Of a DNA stretch of 64,000 nt, positions 25,270 to 34,410 are shown piece after piece. Under the pieces are notes generated by a model. It was not told where the DNA came from. It ran no database searches and worked only from the letters and a program-made list of their open reading frames with translations. This DNA is from Deltaproteobacteria bacterium (GTDB lineage: Bacteria > Myxococcota_A > UBA9160 > UBA4427), in assembly GCA_002719955.1 (NCBI GenBank), contig PBFW01000026.1, positions 1-64,000 of the forward strand, written 5' to 3'. The position numbers were made by a program, and so were the translations under genes. Within the stretch, counting starts at the first letter, position 1; every line of letters starts with the position of its first letter.

Positions 25270-26967
25270 CTACATCTTCGTGTAATCGGGGCCTTCGCCA
25301 CCTTGGGGAGTCGTCCAGGTGATGATCTGGTAGGGATCCGCGATATCGCAGGTCTTGCAGTGGACGCAGTTTTCGTGGTGGATGAAGAGTTCTTTTTCGC
25401 CCGGCTTGCCGACGACGTCGACCATCTCGTAGACCGCAGCGGGGCAGAAATTCTCGCAGGGATTGCCGTAGTCCGCACGACAGCTCGTCGCACACACGTT
25501 GGTGTCGGCGACTTTAAGGTGCGGTTGCTGGTCGGCTTCGTGCTGGGTTCCGGAGAAGCCCACGAGGTGCTCCTTCGAGAAGGTCAATACACCATCGGGT
25601 TCGAAGGGCTCCGGAGTTCGCAACTCCTTGGGCAATTCCCAGAGCTTCTTCATCGCCGAGTGCGAAGGCTCCGTCTTGATCTCAGCGATCAATCCGCGGC
25701 CCTTGGTGATCATCATCAGCGGAATGTTGAGTCCCATGCCGAAGAGCGTGGAGATCTCCATGGACCCCGTGAAGTTTCTCGACTCGAGATGCTCCTGGTA
25801 GGCCCAGCTCTCCTTGAATCGCTCGGTATAGGCTCCGAGCGTCTTCGATGAGAAATCCTGGGCCTTGAGGCCGTCGATGACGGTTTCGGCTGCCAGCATT
25901 CCAGATTTGATGGCCTGATGGATCCCCGCGAGTTTCATGATGTTCAGCAGTCCCGCTGAGTCGCCCACGAGCATCGCGCCATTCATATACGCCTTCGGCT
26001 GGCCGAAGAGCCCGCCCGAGGGCACGCATTTGGCTCCGTAGCGAATGAGTTCTCCCCCCTCGAGCAGATCTCGCATGAACGGAGAGTCGCGCTTGAACTC
26101 CTGTGCGGCGCGGTGCGGGTCGTTATTTGGATTCTCGGCGGAGAGGGGGGTGACGAAGCCAAAGGAAATCAGATCATCCTTCATGTCGTAGAGCCACATG
26201 CCATTGAGGGCCCCGAAGAAGTCCGGGAACATCGAGCCGTGGACGACGCGGCCGGGCTGATGCTTCTCTGGCTTGACGCGCCAGATCTCCTTGATGCCCG
26301 TCTCGTAGGTCTGCGGATTCTTGCCGTGGAGGCCGAATTGGTCGACGACCTGCTTCGTGCAAGAGCCGCGCACGCCTTCGCCGAAGATCGTGACGCTGGC
26401 CACGATATCCATGCCGGGTTGATAATTCGCCTTGGGCTTGCCGTCCTTGTCGATGCCCATATCGCCGGTGCGGACACCGATGACGCGGTCGCCCTCGGTC
26501 AGTACCTCGGCCGCAGAGAAGCCGGGATAGATTTCGATGCCCATCTCTTCGCATTTTTCGGCGAGCCATTTCACGATGTCCGACAGCGAGACGACGTGGT
26601 AGCCCTTCTTTTGAAAATTGGGTGGCACGATCGGGCTCTTGATGGTCCCGCTTCGCGTGAAGAGCCAGAAGTGGTCGTTGTCGCAGGTGTGCTCGATCGG
26701 GAAGCCCTGATCCAGGTAATCGGGGATCAGCTCCTCGATGGCCTTCGGGTTCATGACCCCGCCGGAGAGCTGGTGGTCGCCGATTCCCGCGGCCTTCTCG
26801 ATCACGAGAATCACGGGAGGCTCGATCGGCTCGGCCCCCGTCTTCTCGCAGGATTCGTTGTGGACCTCGACCTGTTTCATCAGGTGGTAGGCCGAGGAGA
26901 GCGTGGCGGGGCCTGCGCCGACGTAGAGGACATCGACCTCCATGCTTTCGCGTTCGGGCTCGGACAT
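25270..26967 (-). CDS. etfD: Electron-transfer flavoprotein:ubiquinone oxidoreductase
   Basis: A 565-aa ETF-QO, which passes electrons from acyl-CoA dehydrogenases via ETF to the quinone pool at the inner membrane. It shows an FAD fold at the N-terminus (VGAGPATLSSA), the middle GDSAGLLN FAD motif, a hydrophobic membrane-insertion region and a C-terminal ferredoxin-like domain with CVHCKTC for the [4Fe-4S] cluster. AAAGGAAAA precedes ATG 26967; the longer frame to 27186 lacks family similarity. It is the natural acceptor for the methylsuccinyl-CoA dehydrogenase-like enzyme at 13.9-15.5 kb. No etfAB gene is adjacent. Confidence 0.92.
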   Translation of the reverse strand: MSEPERESMEVDVLYVGAGPATLSSAYHLMKQVEVHNESCEKTGAEPIEPPVILVIEKAAGIGDHQLSGGVMNPKAIEELIPDYLDQGFPIEHTCDNDHFWLFTRSGTIKSPIVPPNFQKKGYHVVSLSDIVKWLAEKCEEMGIEIYPGFSAAEVLTEGDRVIGVRTGDMGIDKDGKPKANYQPGMDIVASVTIFGEGVRGSCTKQVVDQFGLHGKNPQTYETGIKEIWRVKPEKHQPGRVVHGSMFPDFFGALNGMWLYDMKDDLISFGFVTPLSAENPNNDPHRAAQEFKRDSPFMRDLLEGGELIRYGAKCVPSGGLFGQPKAYMNGAMLVGDSAGLLNIMKLAGIHQAIKSGMLAAETVIDGLKAQDFSSKTLGAYTERFKESWAYQEHLESRNFTGSMEISTLFGMGLNIPLMMITKGRGLIAEIKTEPSHSAMKKLWELPKELRTPEPFEPDGVLTFSKEHLVGFSGTQHEADQQPHLKVADTNVCATSCRADYGNPCENFCPAAVYEMVDVVGKPGEKELFIHHENCVHCKTCDIADPYQIITWTTPQGGEGPDYTKM

Positions 26968-27307
26968 CGCTGATTTTCCTTTCGAGGCGCAGGGACTTGG
27001 CGTTTCCCAGCACGAGTTTTCGCTGCGGCGGACAATAGGAGACGCTGCGTCTCGAAACAATATGAAGGGGCGACCCTCGACGGACTCACGGCCAGCGTAA
27101 CGTTGCGGACATCCCCTCGGGAGAGTCGGTCGAGGGCCCGCTCGAGCGATGGTCCGATGGGTTTTTTTGCGAGGGGTTCGTTCCATTGGCTTCCCGAAGG
27201 CGCTCTCCTATCCTCGCGCGCGCTCGGTGCGAAGCCGCGGTCCTCGATCCGGCATCGCTATGCGCCTCCGCGTGGGGGCGGTGAAAACGCGCAGCAAGGA
27301 CCCCCCC

Positions 27308-28270
27308 ATGTCATCCCGCGGCGAAGCGGTGAGGAAAGCGTCCGACTTCGTGCAGCTCCTGCGCGAGTTTCTGCTTGCGCACGAACAACTGACGGCGCTT
27401 CTCGAGGGCATCGCAGCGGATGATCTGTCCTTCGAGGCGATTCGTGGCCTCGTTGGGGATGACGATCGGTCCGTCCTCTATCGATTGAAGGAAAAAAGCC
27501 ACGCGCTCTTTCGGTCCGGGGGCTACGCGAGCGCGTCCGTGCGACGCGAAGCCCTCTTCGATCTGGAGATCGGCTCGCTCTTCCACGAATCGTTGAAGCT
27601 TCGCGAGAGCCTCTATCAGCGGGAGGTCTACGCGCCTCGGGTGGCCTCGCTTCGCGCCGCGGCGGGAGACGAAGCCGAGATGCTCTTCGTCGAGTTCGAT
27701 CGGATCCTCGAACGCAGTGGTGACCGCGTGAGCGAAGTCGTCCTCGAAGTGCGCGATCTGCTGGTACAGACTCGCGATCAGTTCCGCCTGCTCATCGTCG
27801 AGCGGGCCGGTGAACGCGGCGTGACGCGAACGCTCCTCAGCCGACGAGCACAGGTGGACGCGGCCTTTCCGGAGGGATTCGACGGGCTGCTCGAGGCGAT
27901 GCACGGGGATTTCGCGACCGGCCTCGTCGAGGCGGCGCACGCGCTCGTCGAAAGCGCCTATTTTGTGGAAGCGATGAAGACGCTGAGAGAGGCGCTGCGG
28001 CAATCGAAGTCGCCCCTGTCCGAGATCGATCAACTCCTACGTTATTCCGAGGGGATGCAGGCCTTCCTCGACGGCGACTACGCCGCGAGCATCGCCGCTC
28101 TCGAGGCCTGGGTCGATCTCGGGGCCCTCCAGCACGAGCGAGCATTTGCCCGACGCGCCGCTTCGGCGCTCGGTCGCCTGGGTCGACTCGTCGAAAACGA
28201 CGCCGCCGGTGCCGCGATCGTGGATGCCGCGAAGCAGCTTCAGCTACGTCTGGAGGCGGATTCGGGCTGA
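27308..28270 (+). CDS. Uncharacterised helical protein
   Basis: I do not recognise this 320-aa protein. It is rich in Glu, Arg, Leu and Ala, has no signal peptide or membrane segment and looks all-helical. The last 120 residues (from LVESAYFVEAMKTL) have the spacing of TPR-like helical pairs, including YSEGMQAFLDGDYAASIAALEAW. ATG 27308 is preceded by AAGGA. It overlaps the convergent lgt gene by 27 bases. A scaffold role is possible but unsupported by context. Confidence 0.65.
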   Translation: MSSRGEAVRKASDFVQLLREFLLAHEQLTALLEGIAADDLSFEAIRGLVGDDDRSVLYRLKEKSHALFRSGGYASASVRREALFDLEIGSLFHESLKLRESLYQREVYAPRVASLRAAAGDEAEMLFVEFDRILERSGDRVSEVVLEVRDLLVQTRDQFRLLIVERAGERGVTRTLLSRRAQVDAAFPEGFDGLLEAMHGDFATGLVEAAHALVESAYFVEAMKTLREALRQSKSPLSEIDQLLRYSEGMQAFLDGDYAASIAALEAWVDLGALQHERAFARRAASALGRLGRLVENDAAGAAIVDAAKQLQLRLEADSG

Positions 28271-29011
28271 TTCTGGGGGGGCCGCGCGTGCGCGCAGGAC
28301 CAGCACGAGGCCGAAGACGATCAGTCCCATGCCAATCCATTGGGCCTCGGAGAGGTCGAGGGCGACGCGGGCATTGAGTCGCCAGTGCTCTATGACGGCG
28401 CGCCCGATTCCATTCAGGATCAGGTACTCGCCCATCACCGAGGCGCTCTTCTTGCGCCGGTTCCAGAGAAAGAGCGAGACCAGCGAGAGCCAGAGGGTCT
28501 CGTAGAGCATCGTTGGATGCACGGGATAGTGGACCGGTGGCAGGCCATTCGGAAAGGCGACCGCCCAAGGCAGATCCGACGCGCGCCCGTAGTCGTCGCC
28601 GACCAGAAAACAGCCGATGCGGCCGATCGCTTGACCGATCGCGAGTGAGATCGCGGCGGCATTGGCGAAGGGAATCACCGGGACCTTCCAGTACCGACAG
28701 CCGAGGAATCCGCCGAGTCCGCCTCCGATCAATCCGCCGTAGAAGACGAGACCGCCTCGGGAGAACATGGATTCCCAGAAGGGGTGGTCGTGGATCAGCC
28801 AGAAGCTGACCGCGTAGTAGAGCTTCGCGCCGAAGACGCCGCCCAACATGATGCACATGAGGAGATTTGCCCCGTCATCGGGGTCGAGGCCCTCTTCCTT
28901 CATGCGCGGGATCGCGATCCAGTAGCCGATGAGAAATCCCGCGGCCATCGCAGCGCCAAAGCTGCTGATCGGCCAACCCAGGCCGGGAATCGTAAAGAGC
29001 ACCGGATGCAT
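28244..29011 (-). CDS. lgt: Prolipoprotein diacylglyceryl transferase
   Basis: A 255-aa inner-membrane enzyme that transfers diacylglycerol from phosphatidylglycerol to the lipobox Cys of prolipoproteins. Seven hydrophobic segments are visible. The Lgt signature reads GQAIGRIGCFLVGDDYG, with Cys where E. coli has Asn, a variation seen in other Lgt proteins with the GRIGCF form. VHPTMLYE matches the conserved HPTQLYE. It lies downstream of the degraded kinase on the same strand, and its likely substrates include the SppA-like lipoprotein here. Confidence 0.93.
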   Translation of the reverse strand: MHPVLFTIPGLGWPISSFGAAMAAGFLIGYWIAIPRMKEEGLDPDDGANLLMCIMLGGVFGAKLYYAVSFWLIHDHPFWESMFSRGGLVFYGGLIGGGLGGFLGCRYWKVPVIPFANAAAISLAIGQAIGRIGCFLVGDDYGRASDLPWAVAFPNGLPPVHYPVHPTMLYETLWLSLVSLFLWNRRKKSASVMGEYLILNGIGRAVIEHWRLNARVALDLSEAQWIGMGLIVFGLVLVLRARAAPPESARIRLQT

Positions 29012-29119
29012 CGATGGGGACCCCCTCGCGGGCGCACGGTACGCGAAGCCCCGGAAGCGGGCAAATAAATCGAGACGCGATCTGGAAGTGCGATAGATGG
29101 TGGGGGGCGATTCCCGGGT

Positions 29120-29900
29120 TCAGACCCGCGGCAGCCACACGACGAAACGCGCGCCCTTGCCGCGCTCGTTCTCGACCGAGACGCGGCCCCCCAGCGATTC
29201 GACGATCTTCTTGACGATCGCGAGTCCGAGGCCGCTGCCCGTCTTCGGCCGCCCCGGACTCTGGGCCGTCTGGAATGCCTGGAAGATCCGTTCGGCATCT
29301 TCCGGGGAGATTCCGGGCCCATTGTCCTGGACCGCGACCTGCCAGCCGTCCGAGACCGTTTCGACGCGCACATCGATTCGGCTCTGGGTGCCTGGCTGCC
29401 TGTGGCGCATCGCGTTTCCAATCAGATGCGCGAAGAGTTGGGTGAGGCGAGTCCGTTCGCATACGAGGACGGGCGTTTCGGTCAGGAGCCTGAGCTCGAT
29501 GTCGGCTTCATCGAGTGGGAGCTTCAGCTCGGCGGCCAGTTCTTCGAGCAGGGGCCTCGGGTTCACGTGAGTCGGGCAGGGGGGTGTCTGCGCGAGACGC
29601 GAGCGCTCTTGCATTCGCGCTGACCGGCGCGTCGCCCGCTCGGCGCCCCCGCCCCAAGACGATGATGCGCAAGGGCTGCCCGGCCGAGTTGACGATCTTG
29701 CAGCGGCCGACTTCGAGCCAGGTCTGCGCTGCGTGTTTGGGCGACATCAGCGCCGTGAGAAAACCCTGGATCTGCAGGTGTTTCGCGTCGTCGTCGTCTG
29801 GTCGCGAGAGGCCTTCGCCGAGGTCCGTGGCGTGTCGACCGATGAATTCGTGACCGCGTCGATTCGTCGGGCGGGAGGCGCCGGTCGTCTCCTGCTGCGG
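29120..29900 (-). pseudogene. Disrupted histidine kinase: PAS-like fragment and HATPase domain in different frames
   Basis: Positions 29614-29120 encode an intact-looking HATPase_c domain (LFAHLIGNAMRH, VQDNGPGIS, TGSGLGLAIVKK). Upstream, in another frame (29900 to about 29640), lies a PAS-like segment (HEFIGRHATDLGEGL, TWLEVGRCKIVN) that ends where a dimerisation helix should begin. The frames switch within about 29600-29650 and no helix with a phospho-acceptor His fits between them. Further upstream the PAS frame is closed by TGA at 29901-29903, just after an ATG-initiated peptide starting at 29960. I read this as a decayed kinase gene; expression of the HATPase part alone from ATG 29614 is the alternative. 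Confidence 0.5.
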
Positions 29901-30158
29901 TCACGATTTCGCTCGCCTCGTTCCCGGCCGGGGCCCCTTCGGGTCAGTTTCGTCGATCATCGATCGGCGTTTTCGAGCGTAACGGGCCTGTCCGGCAGCG
30001 TGAAGAGAAAGGGCGGCGCGTGGCCCTACGGCCAGGCCAGGGTATCCTGATGCATCGCCGCGGGGTCCGCGGATCCGGCACCCTACGCATGCCCCTTGGG
30101 ATGAGGAGGGGGGCGCCGGGCCGATTCATGGTGTGACCGGGATGCGAAGGAGGGGGGT

Positions 30159-30773
30159 GTGGTGCGGTCGGATGAATCAGCAAAGCGTCCTTCGGGCACA
30201 GCGACCCTCACGCCTCGCTCCCGCCGAGTCGGAACCTGGGCGTTGGTGTTGCTCGGTGCACTTCTCGTGCTCGACGCACCGCCGATTCAGTTCGAGCGCG
30301 GACTCGACGTCGTTTCGGCGGAAGACGAGGATGATGTGGCGCGCTCAGGGGTCACCGCGGCGCTGGAATCACATCTGCGTGAGCGGAACTCGGTTCTCTC
30401 GGGCGAGGAGCAGAATCGGGTGATCGAGGCGGTGTTACGCAGCAGCCGCCGATATGGCCTGGACCCCTACCTGGTCACTGCGGTCCTGCTCGTGGAGAGC
30501 GATGCGCGGCCCTGGGCCGAGAGCGGCAAGGGCGCGATCGGGTTGATGCAGGTCATGCCCCATATGGCAGAGAATCTTCCGCTTGCGGGAAATCTCTCGA
30601 CGATCGAGAGCAACGTCGAGGCGGGCTGCTTCATTCTGGCCGACAATATTCGGCGACTCGGCGAAGCGAAGGGGATCTCGAGCTATTTCTGGGGCCGCCG
30701 GATCCGCGGCGTCGCCTATCTGCGGAAGGTTCAGCAGGCGCGCCAGCGGGTACGCGAAGCGAGCGCTTCCTGA
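30159..30773 (+). CDS. Lytic transglycosylase (SLT domain)
   Basis: A 204-aa peptidoglycan lytic transglycosylase. A hydrophobic N-terminal segment (WALVLLGALLVL, about residues 27-38) anchors or exports it. The SLT domain begins near 95: LLVESDARPWAESGKGAIGLMQVMP contains the catalytic Glu followed by the Ser and GLMQ signature, shown here only in part as VESDARPW and GAIGLMQVMP. GTG 30159 follows AAGGAGG. The stop codon abuts the ATG of the next gene directly, so the hydrolase is cotranscribed. Confidence 0.87.
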   Translation: MVRSDESAKRPSGTATLTPRSRRVGTWALVLLGALLVLDAPPIQFERGLDVVSAEDEDDVARSGVTAALESHLRERNSVLSGEEQNRVIEAVLRSSRRYGLDPYLVTAVLLVESDARPWAESGKGAIGLMQVMPHMAENLPLAGNLSTIESNVEAGCFILADNIRRLGEAKGISSYFWGRRIRGVAYLRKVQQARQRVREASAS

Positions 30774-31625
30774 ATGCGCGTGGAGATTCGCCGTCGTGAG
30801 ACCCAGGTCGTGCTCTCCGATCTAGGGGAGCGTTATCGCCGCTCCTGGTTGCCCCCCGAGTCGACACGCGTTCTCATCCTGGTTCACGGCTTCGCCGAGC
30901 ACACCGGTCGTTACGACGAGATGGCGATGTATTTCTCTCGACGTGGATTTGCGGTCCACGCCTACGACCAGGCCGGCCACGGGCGCACGGTCGGAGCGCG
31001 CGGACATGTCGACCGTTTCGATCGGCTCGTCGAGGAACTCGCCCGATTCATCGAACTCGTCGGTTTGGATCACCCCGGTCTGCCGATCACGCTGGTCGGG
31101 CATAGCATGGGGGGGCTCGTCGTTGCAGCCGCTGCTGCCTTTGCGCGCCCACATGTCGACCGCATCATCTTGTCTGGCGCCTTGCTTCATCTGGCAGGAG
31201 GTGGCCTGCGCCGGCGGCTCAGTCTCTCTCTGGCTCGCGTGCTGTCGGTGCTCGCTCCGCGCATCGGTCTCACGACGGGACTCGATCCCACCGGGCTCTC
31301 GCGAGATCCCGAGGTCGTCCGTCGCTATCGCGACGACCCCTATGTTGAGGACCGCATGTCCACGCGTTTCGCGGCCGGTCTGAACCAGCTGGTCGCGCGT
31401 GTCGGGGCGGCCGCGGGTCGCGTCGAGCGACCCATGCTGATCCTTCATGGGGAGGCGGACCCGATCTGTTCGCCGCTCGGGAGTCAGCGCTTCCATGCCG
31501 GGTTGGCGTTTTCACTCGTGGACGCGAGCGCGCTTCGAATCTACCCGGAGCTGCGGCACGAGATCTTCCAGGAGCCCGAGCGCGAAGAGATCTGGCAGGA
31601 AATGCTCGACTGGCTGGACAAATGA
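30774..31625 (+). CDS. Alpha/beta-hydrolase, lysophospholipase/monoacylglycerol lipase type
   Basis: A 283-aa serine hydrolase of the hydrolase_4 family. The oxyanion region LVHGFAEHTGRY, the nucleophile elbow GHSMGG (Ser near residue 112), HGEADPICSP with the acid and a late His (ELRHEIF) make the triad. The HGxxEHxxRY start is characteristic of monoacylglycerol lipases and PldB-type lysophospholipases. No signal peptide is visible, so it acts in the cytoplasm or at the membrane face. It begins immediately after the transglycosylase stop. Confidence 0.86.
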   Translation: MRVEIRRRETQVVLSDLGERYRRSWLPPESTRVLILVHGFAEHTGRYDEMAMYFSRRGFAVHAYDQAGHGRTVGARGHVDRFDRLVEELARFIELVGLDHPGLPITLVGHSMGGLVVAAAAAFARPHVDRIILSGALLHLAGGGLRRRLSLSLARVLSVLAPRIGLTTGLDPTGLSRDPEVVRRYRDDPYVEDRMSTRFAAGLNQLVARVGAAAGRVERPMLILHGEADPICSPLGSQRFHAGLAFSLVDASALRIYPELRHEIFQEPEREEIWQEMLDWLDK

Positions 31626-31682
31626 TCGAGGTGACTCGGCGCGCCCCCAGGCCGGGCGTGCGCGGGAAGGGATGAGGATCAG

Positions 31683-32195
31683 ATGGCGGATGAGTTGACA
31701 CACCTGGACGAACGCGGCCGCGCCCGCATGGTGAACGTCGGAGAGAAACCGGTGAGCCACCGCGTCTGTGTCGCCCGCGGCGAGGTTCGGATGGCACCCG
31801 AAACCCTGGCTCGGATCGTCGAGGGGAGGGTCGCCAAGGGCGATGTGCTGGCGACGGCGCGTATCGCCGGGATCCAGGCGGCCAAGCGGACGGGGGAGTG
31901 GATTCCCCTGGCGCATCCGATGCCCATCGATTCGGTCGAGGTCCTGTTGGAACCGGCGGAGGATGGCGCCGCACTCTTGATCGAGGCCCGGGTCGAGGCA
32001 CATTGGCGAACCGGCGTCGAGATGGAGGCACTCGTCGCGGCCTCCGCGGCGGGTCTCACCGTCTACGACATGTGCAAGGCGGTCGATCGCGAAATGGTGG
32101 TCGATCGGGTGCGGCTCGTCGCCAAAAGGGGGGGGAAGAGTGGCCTCTTCGTGCGCGATGGGGAATCCGACGTGGGATTCGAGGAGGGTGGGTAA
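31683..32195 (+). CDS. moaC: Cyclic pyranopterin monophosphate synthase
   Basis: A 170-aa MoaC, which converts the MoaA product to cyclic pyranopterin monophosphate in molybdenum cofactor synthesis. Family blocks are all present: LTHLDERGRARMVNVGEK at the N-terminus, AAKRTGEWIPLAHP, and GVEMEALVAASAAGLTVYD with MCKAVDR. No other moa gene is nearby. It is 57 bp after the hydrolase on the same strand. Confidence 0.95.
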   Translation: MADELTHLDERGRARMVNVGEKPVSHRVCVARGEVRMAPETLARIVEGRVAKGDVLATARIAGIQAAKRTGEWIPLAHPMPIDSVEVLLEPAEDGAALLIEARVEAHWRTGVEMEALVAASAAGLTVYDMCKAVDREMVVDRVRLVAKRGGKSGLFVRDGESDVGFEEGG

Positions 32196-32303
32196 CCCAG
32201 GAGCGGTTCGGGGCGTGAGGGCTGGCTGGGGCCGCCCCGCGGCGTGTGAGAATCAGCTGAGCCCTTTGGGGATCTCCTCGCGGTGGCCGGGGTGGGCGGA
32301 AAA

Positions 32304-33077
32304 ATGAGTGCAACGGGGTTCGATGACGAGAAGGATCTGCAGCGCGAGGCGGAATCCGGGGAACCTGGGTCCGAGGGTCGGGGTCTGTCGGCGGAGAGGC
32401 AGGCGATGACCTACGAAATAGTTGAACGAGGCCCCATGGTGAGTGGCACGAACCCGCTGGCGCGAGAGAGGAGCGCGCCGCGCGTCGTGATCGAAGATCC
32501 CGACCGGGATCTCATCGTCCGCTGGCAGGCTGGGAACGAAGCCGCTTTCGAAGAACTCATCAAGCGTCATGAGTCGCGCGTCTTCCGACTCCTCTACCGC
32601 ATGATGGGCAGTAAGGAAGACGCCGAGGACCTGACCCAGGAAACCTTCTTGAGCCTCCACCGCCACGGCCATCGTTTCCGGGCCGAGGCTCGATTCTCCA
32701 CGTTCGTGTATCGCGTGGCCGCGAACGCTGCGCTCAATCGACGTCGTTCCCTCGGTCGCGGGCGCGCTCGCGTCGACAAACTCAAGACGCGCCAGGACGC
32801 GGGAGACGATCTCCCGAGTTCACCGCGGAATCCGGAGGATTCGGCCCTCGGAGCCGAACTCACCGGCCATGTTCGTGAGGCGCTCGACGAGCTCTCTCCG
32901 TCGCTGCGAATGCCCGTGATCCTCTACGACATCGAAGGCCTCGCCTATGGCGAGATTGCGAAGGTGCTGGGGATCGCCGAGGGAACCGTCAAATCCAGAA
33001 TCCATCGCGCGCGCCAGGCGCTGCGTGCGCATCTGAAGGAGCTGCTGGGTTCCACCACCACAGCCGAGGGCCTTTGA
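32304..33077 (+). CDS. ECF-type RNA polymerase sigma factor
   Basis: A sigma-70 family ECF factor (257 aa from ATG 32304; ATG 32406 and ATG 32436 are alternatives, because the first 60 residues are disordered and not family-like). Region 2 shows FEELIKRHESRVFRLLYR and EDAEDLTQETF; region 4 shows LRMPVILYDIEGLAYGEIA and GTVKSRIHRARQAL, matching RpoE-like factors. The next gene, starting two bases after its stop, encodes a zinc-finger-type anti-sigma, so this is a classical sigma/anti-sigma unit that probably autoregulates and responds to envelope stress. Confidence 0.9.
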   Translation: MSATGFDDEKDLQREAESGEPGSEGRGLSAERQAMTYEIVERGPMVSGTNPLARERSAPRVVIEDPDRDLIVRWQAGNEAAFEELIKRHESRVFRLLYRMMGSKEDAEDLTQETFLSLHRHGHRFRAEARFSTFVYRVAANAALNRRRSLGRGRARVDKLKTRQDAGDDLPSSPRNPEDSALGAELTGHVREALDELSPSLRMPVILYDIEGLAYGEIAKVLGIAEGTVKSRIHRARQALRAHLKELLGSTTTAEGL

Positions 33078-33078
33078 A

Positions 33079-34224
33079 GTGAATCACGGGGACGTTAAGA
33101 AGAATCTGGCCGACTATCTGGAGGGCGATCTCGTCCTCGATGATCGTGCCCTTGTCGATGCCCACCTGGACCATTGTGACGAGTGCGCGCGCGAGGTCAG
33201 CGACATGCAGCAAACGATTCGCCTGTTGCGACTCATGCCCGAACCGGAGACGCCTCCGATGATCGCGGCGAATGTCATGCGGCGGATTCGTGCCGGTGAG
33301 ACCCGGCCAGGCTTTTTTGGGCATCTATGGAGCGGCCTCGGCACGATCTTCGAACCGAGTTTCGTCCTACCCGCTTCGGCGGTCGCGGCTGCGGCGCTCG
33401 TCGTCGTCTTGGCTCAGGGCCAGAGCGCGGGTGGGCTGCCGGGGTTCCTGGGGGCCACGCGCCCTGATCCGGCCGAGCGCGCGGCCGCCGCCGAGCGTGG
33501 CGAGGCTCGCGCCACGCGCGTCATGGGGCTCGACTCCTTCGGTGCTGCGGTGCCTACGATCGTTTCCAGTTCCGCCCGCCCGAAGGCGCGGACGGTCGCG
33601 CGTGATGGGGGTCGATCACAAGCTGCTGGGGCGTTCGCCGATCGGACACGGGCGGCTCTTTCGGCGGCCGCACGTCTTCGGATCGATATCGGCGCAGGTG
33701 GTGGTGCTCGCTCGGGTCGCGCTGCCGATCCCAACGCGAATTCACCAGGTCGCGTATTCTTTTTGGACCCGATTCTCACGCAGCCGATTCCGAATGCGAT
33801 CGTGCCCCGGGTGGTTGCAGCGAATCGGAATGCTCGCGCGCCTCTCGCCCCTGCCCCGCCGGTTCGCGGCGATCGCGTGGGCAGCGCGTCGGGCGCCGTG
33901 GCCGTGTCCCAGATGCTTGGCCCACGATTGCTGGGGTCGATCAGTTCGGGGGGAGAGGATCCGCGGGATGGTTGGTTGGCTCGCGGACTCGAGGATCCGG
34001 TCAATTTTGCACATTTCATCAGCAGCCAGTCACTCGCCGAGCAGGAACTCTGGGTCGACCGGTTGAGCGAACGCGCCGATGCGCGTGGGCTGCTCGGAGA
34101 ATTGGTGCTCGTGTTGCAGGAGAGCGGGGACGAGACGGCATCCTGGTTGGCAGATGATTTTTTGGCGCGGGCCGAGCAATTGCGAAACGAGGGCGCGGCG
34201 ATCGACGGACCCGCGCCGCGCTGA
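33079..34224 (+). CDS. Membrane-anchored anti-sigma factor with zinc-finger motif and long outer region
   Basis: The 381-aa protein begins with an anti-sigma zinc-finger domain: HLDHCDEC near residues 50-57 supplies the H-x3-C-x2-C ligands. One membrane span (VLPASAVAAAALVVVLAQ, about 95-112) follows. About 270 residues lie beyond it, Ala/Arg/Pro-rich and disordered in the middle with a helical end (LAEQELWVDRLSERADARG). It should hold the adjacent ECF sigma factor inactive at the membrane until released. GTG 33079 starts right after the sigma stop. The long outer region is unlike small ZAS proteins. Confidence 0.82.
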   Translation: MNHGDVKKNLADYLEGDLVLDDRALVDAHLDHCDECAREVSDMQQTIRLLRLMPEPETPPMIAANVMRRIRAGETRPGFFGHLWSGLGTIFEPSFVLPASAVAAAALVVVLAQGQSAGGLPGFLGATRPDPAERAAAAERGEARATRVMGLDSFGAAVPTIVSSSARPKARTVARDGGRSQAAGAFADRTRAALSAAARLRIDIGAGGGARSGRAADPNANSPGRVFFLDPILTQPIPNAIVPRVVAANRNARAPLAPAPPVRGDRVGSASGAVAVSQMLGPRLLGSISSGGEDPRDGWLARGLEDPVNFAHFISSQSLAEQELWVDRLSERADARGLLGELVLVLQESGDETASWLADDFLARAEQLRNEGAAIDGPAPR

Positions 34225-34410
34225 TTCGCACTGGTTGGGGAGCGTCGCCGGGGTCTCGCGCCTTCGCAGTAGGGAGCGTGCCGATCGACGCCTCTGTCGG
34301 CCCGAGCCGAGGTCGCTCGTTCACACACCGCATCCGGTCGTTCACCCGCGACCTCTTTCGCCCCATCGGTTCTAGTCTCGGCGATCGGGTCAACGAGATG
34401 GCGGGACGAA

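Noticed and set aside
29901..29903. In-frame TGA as a selenocysteine codon in the kinase remnant
   Set aside because: The following frame is itself broken by a frameshift and lacks an essential helix, and no SECIS-like hairpin is evident; a nonsense mutation is simpler.
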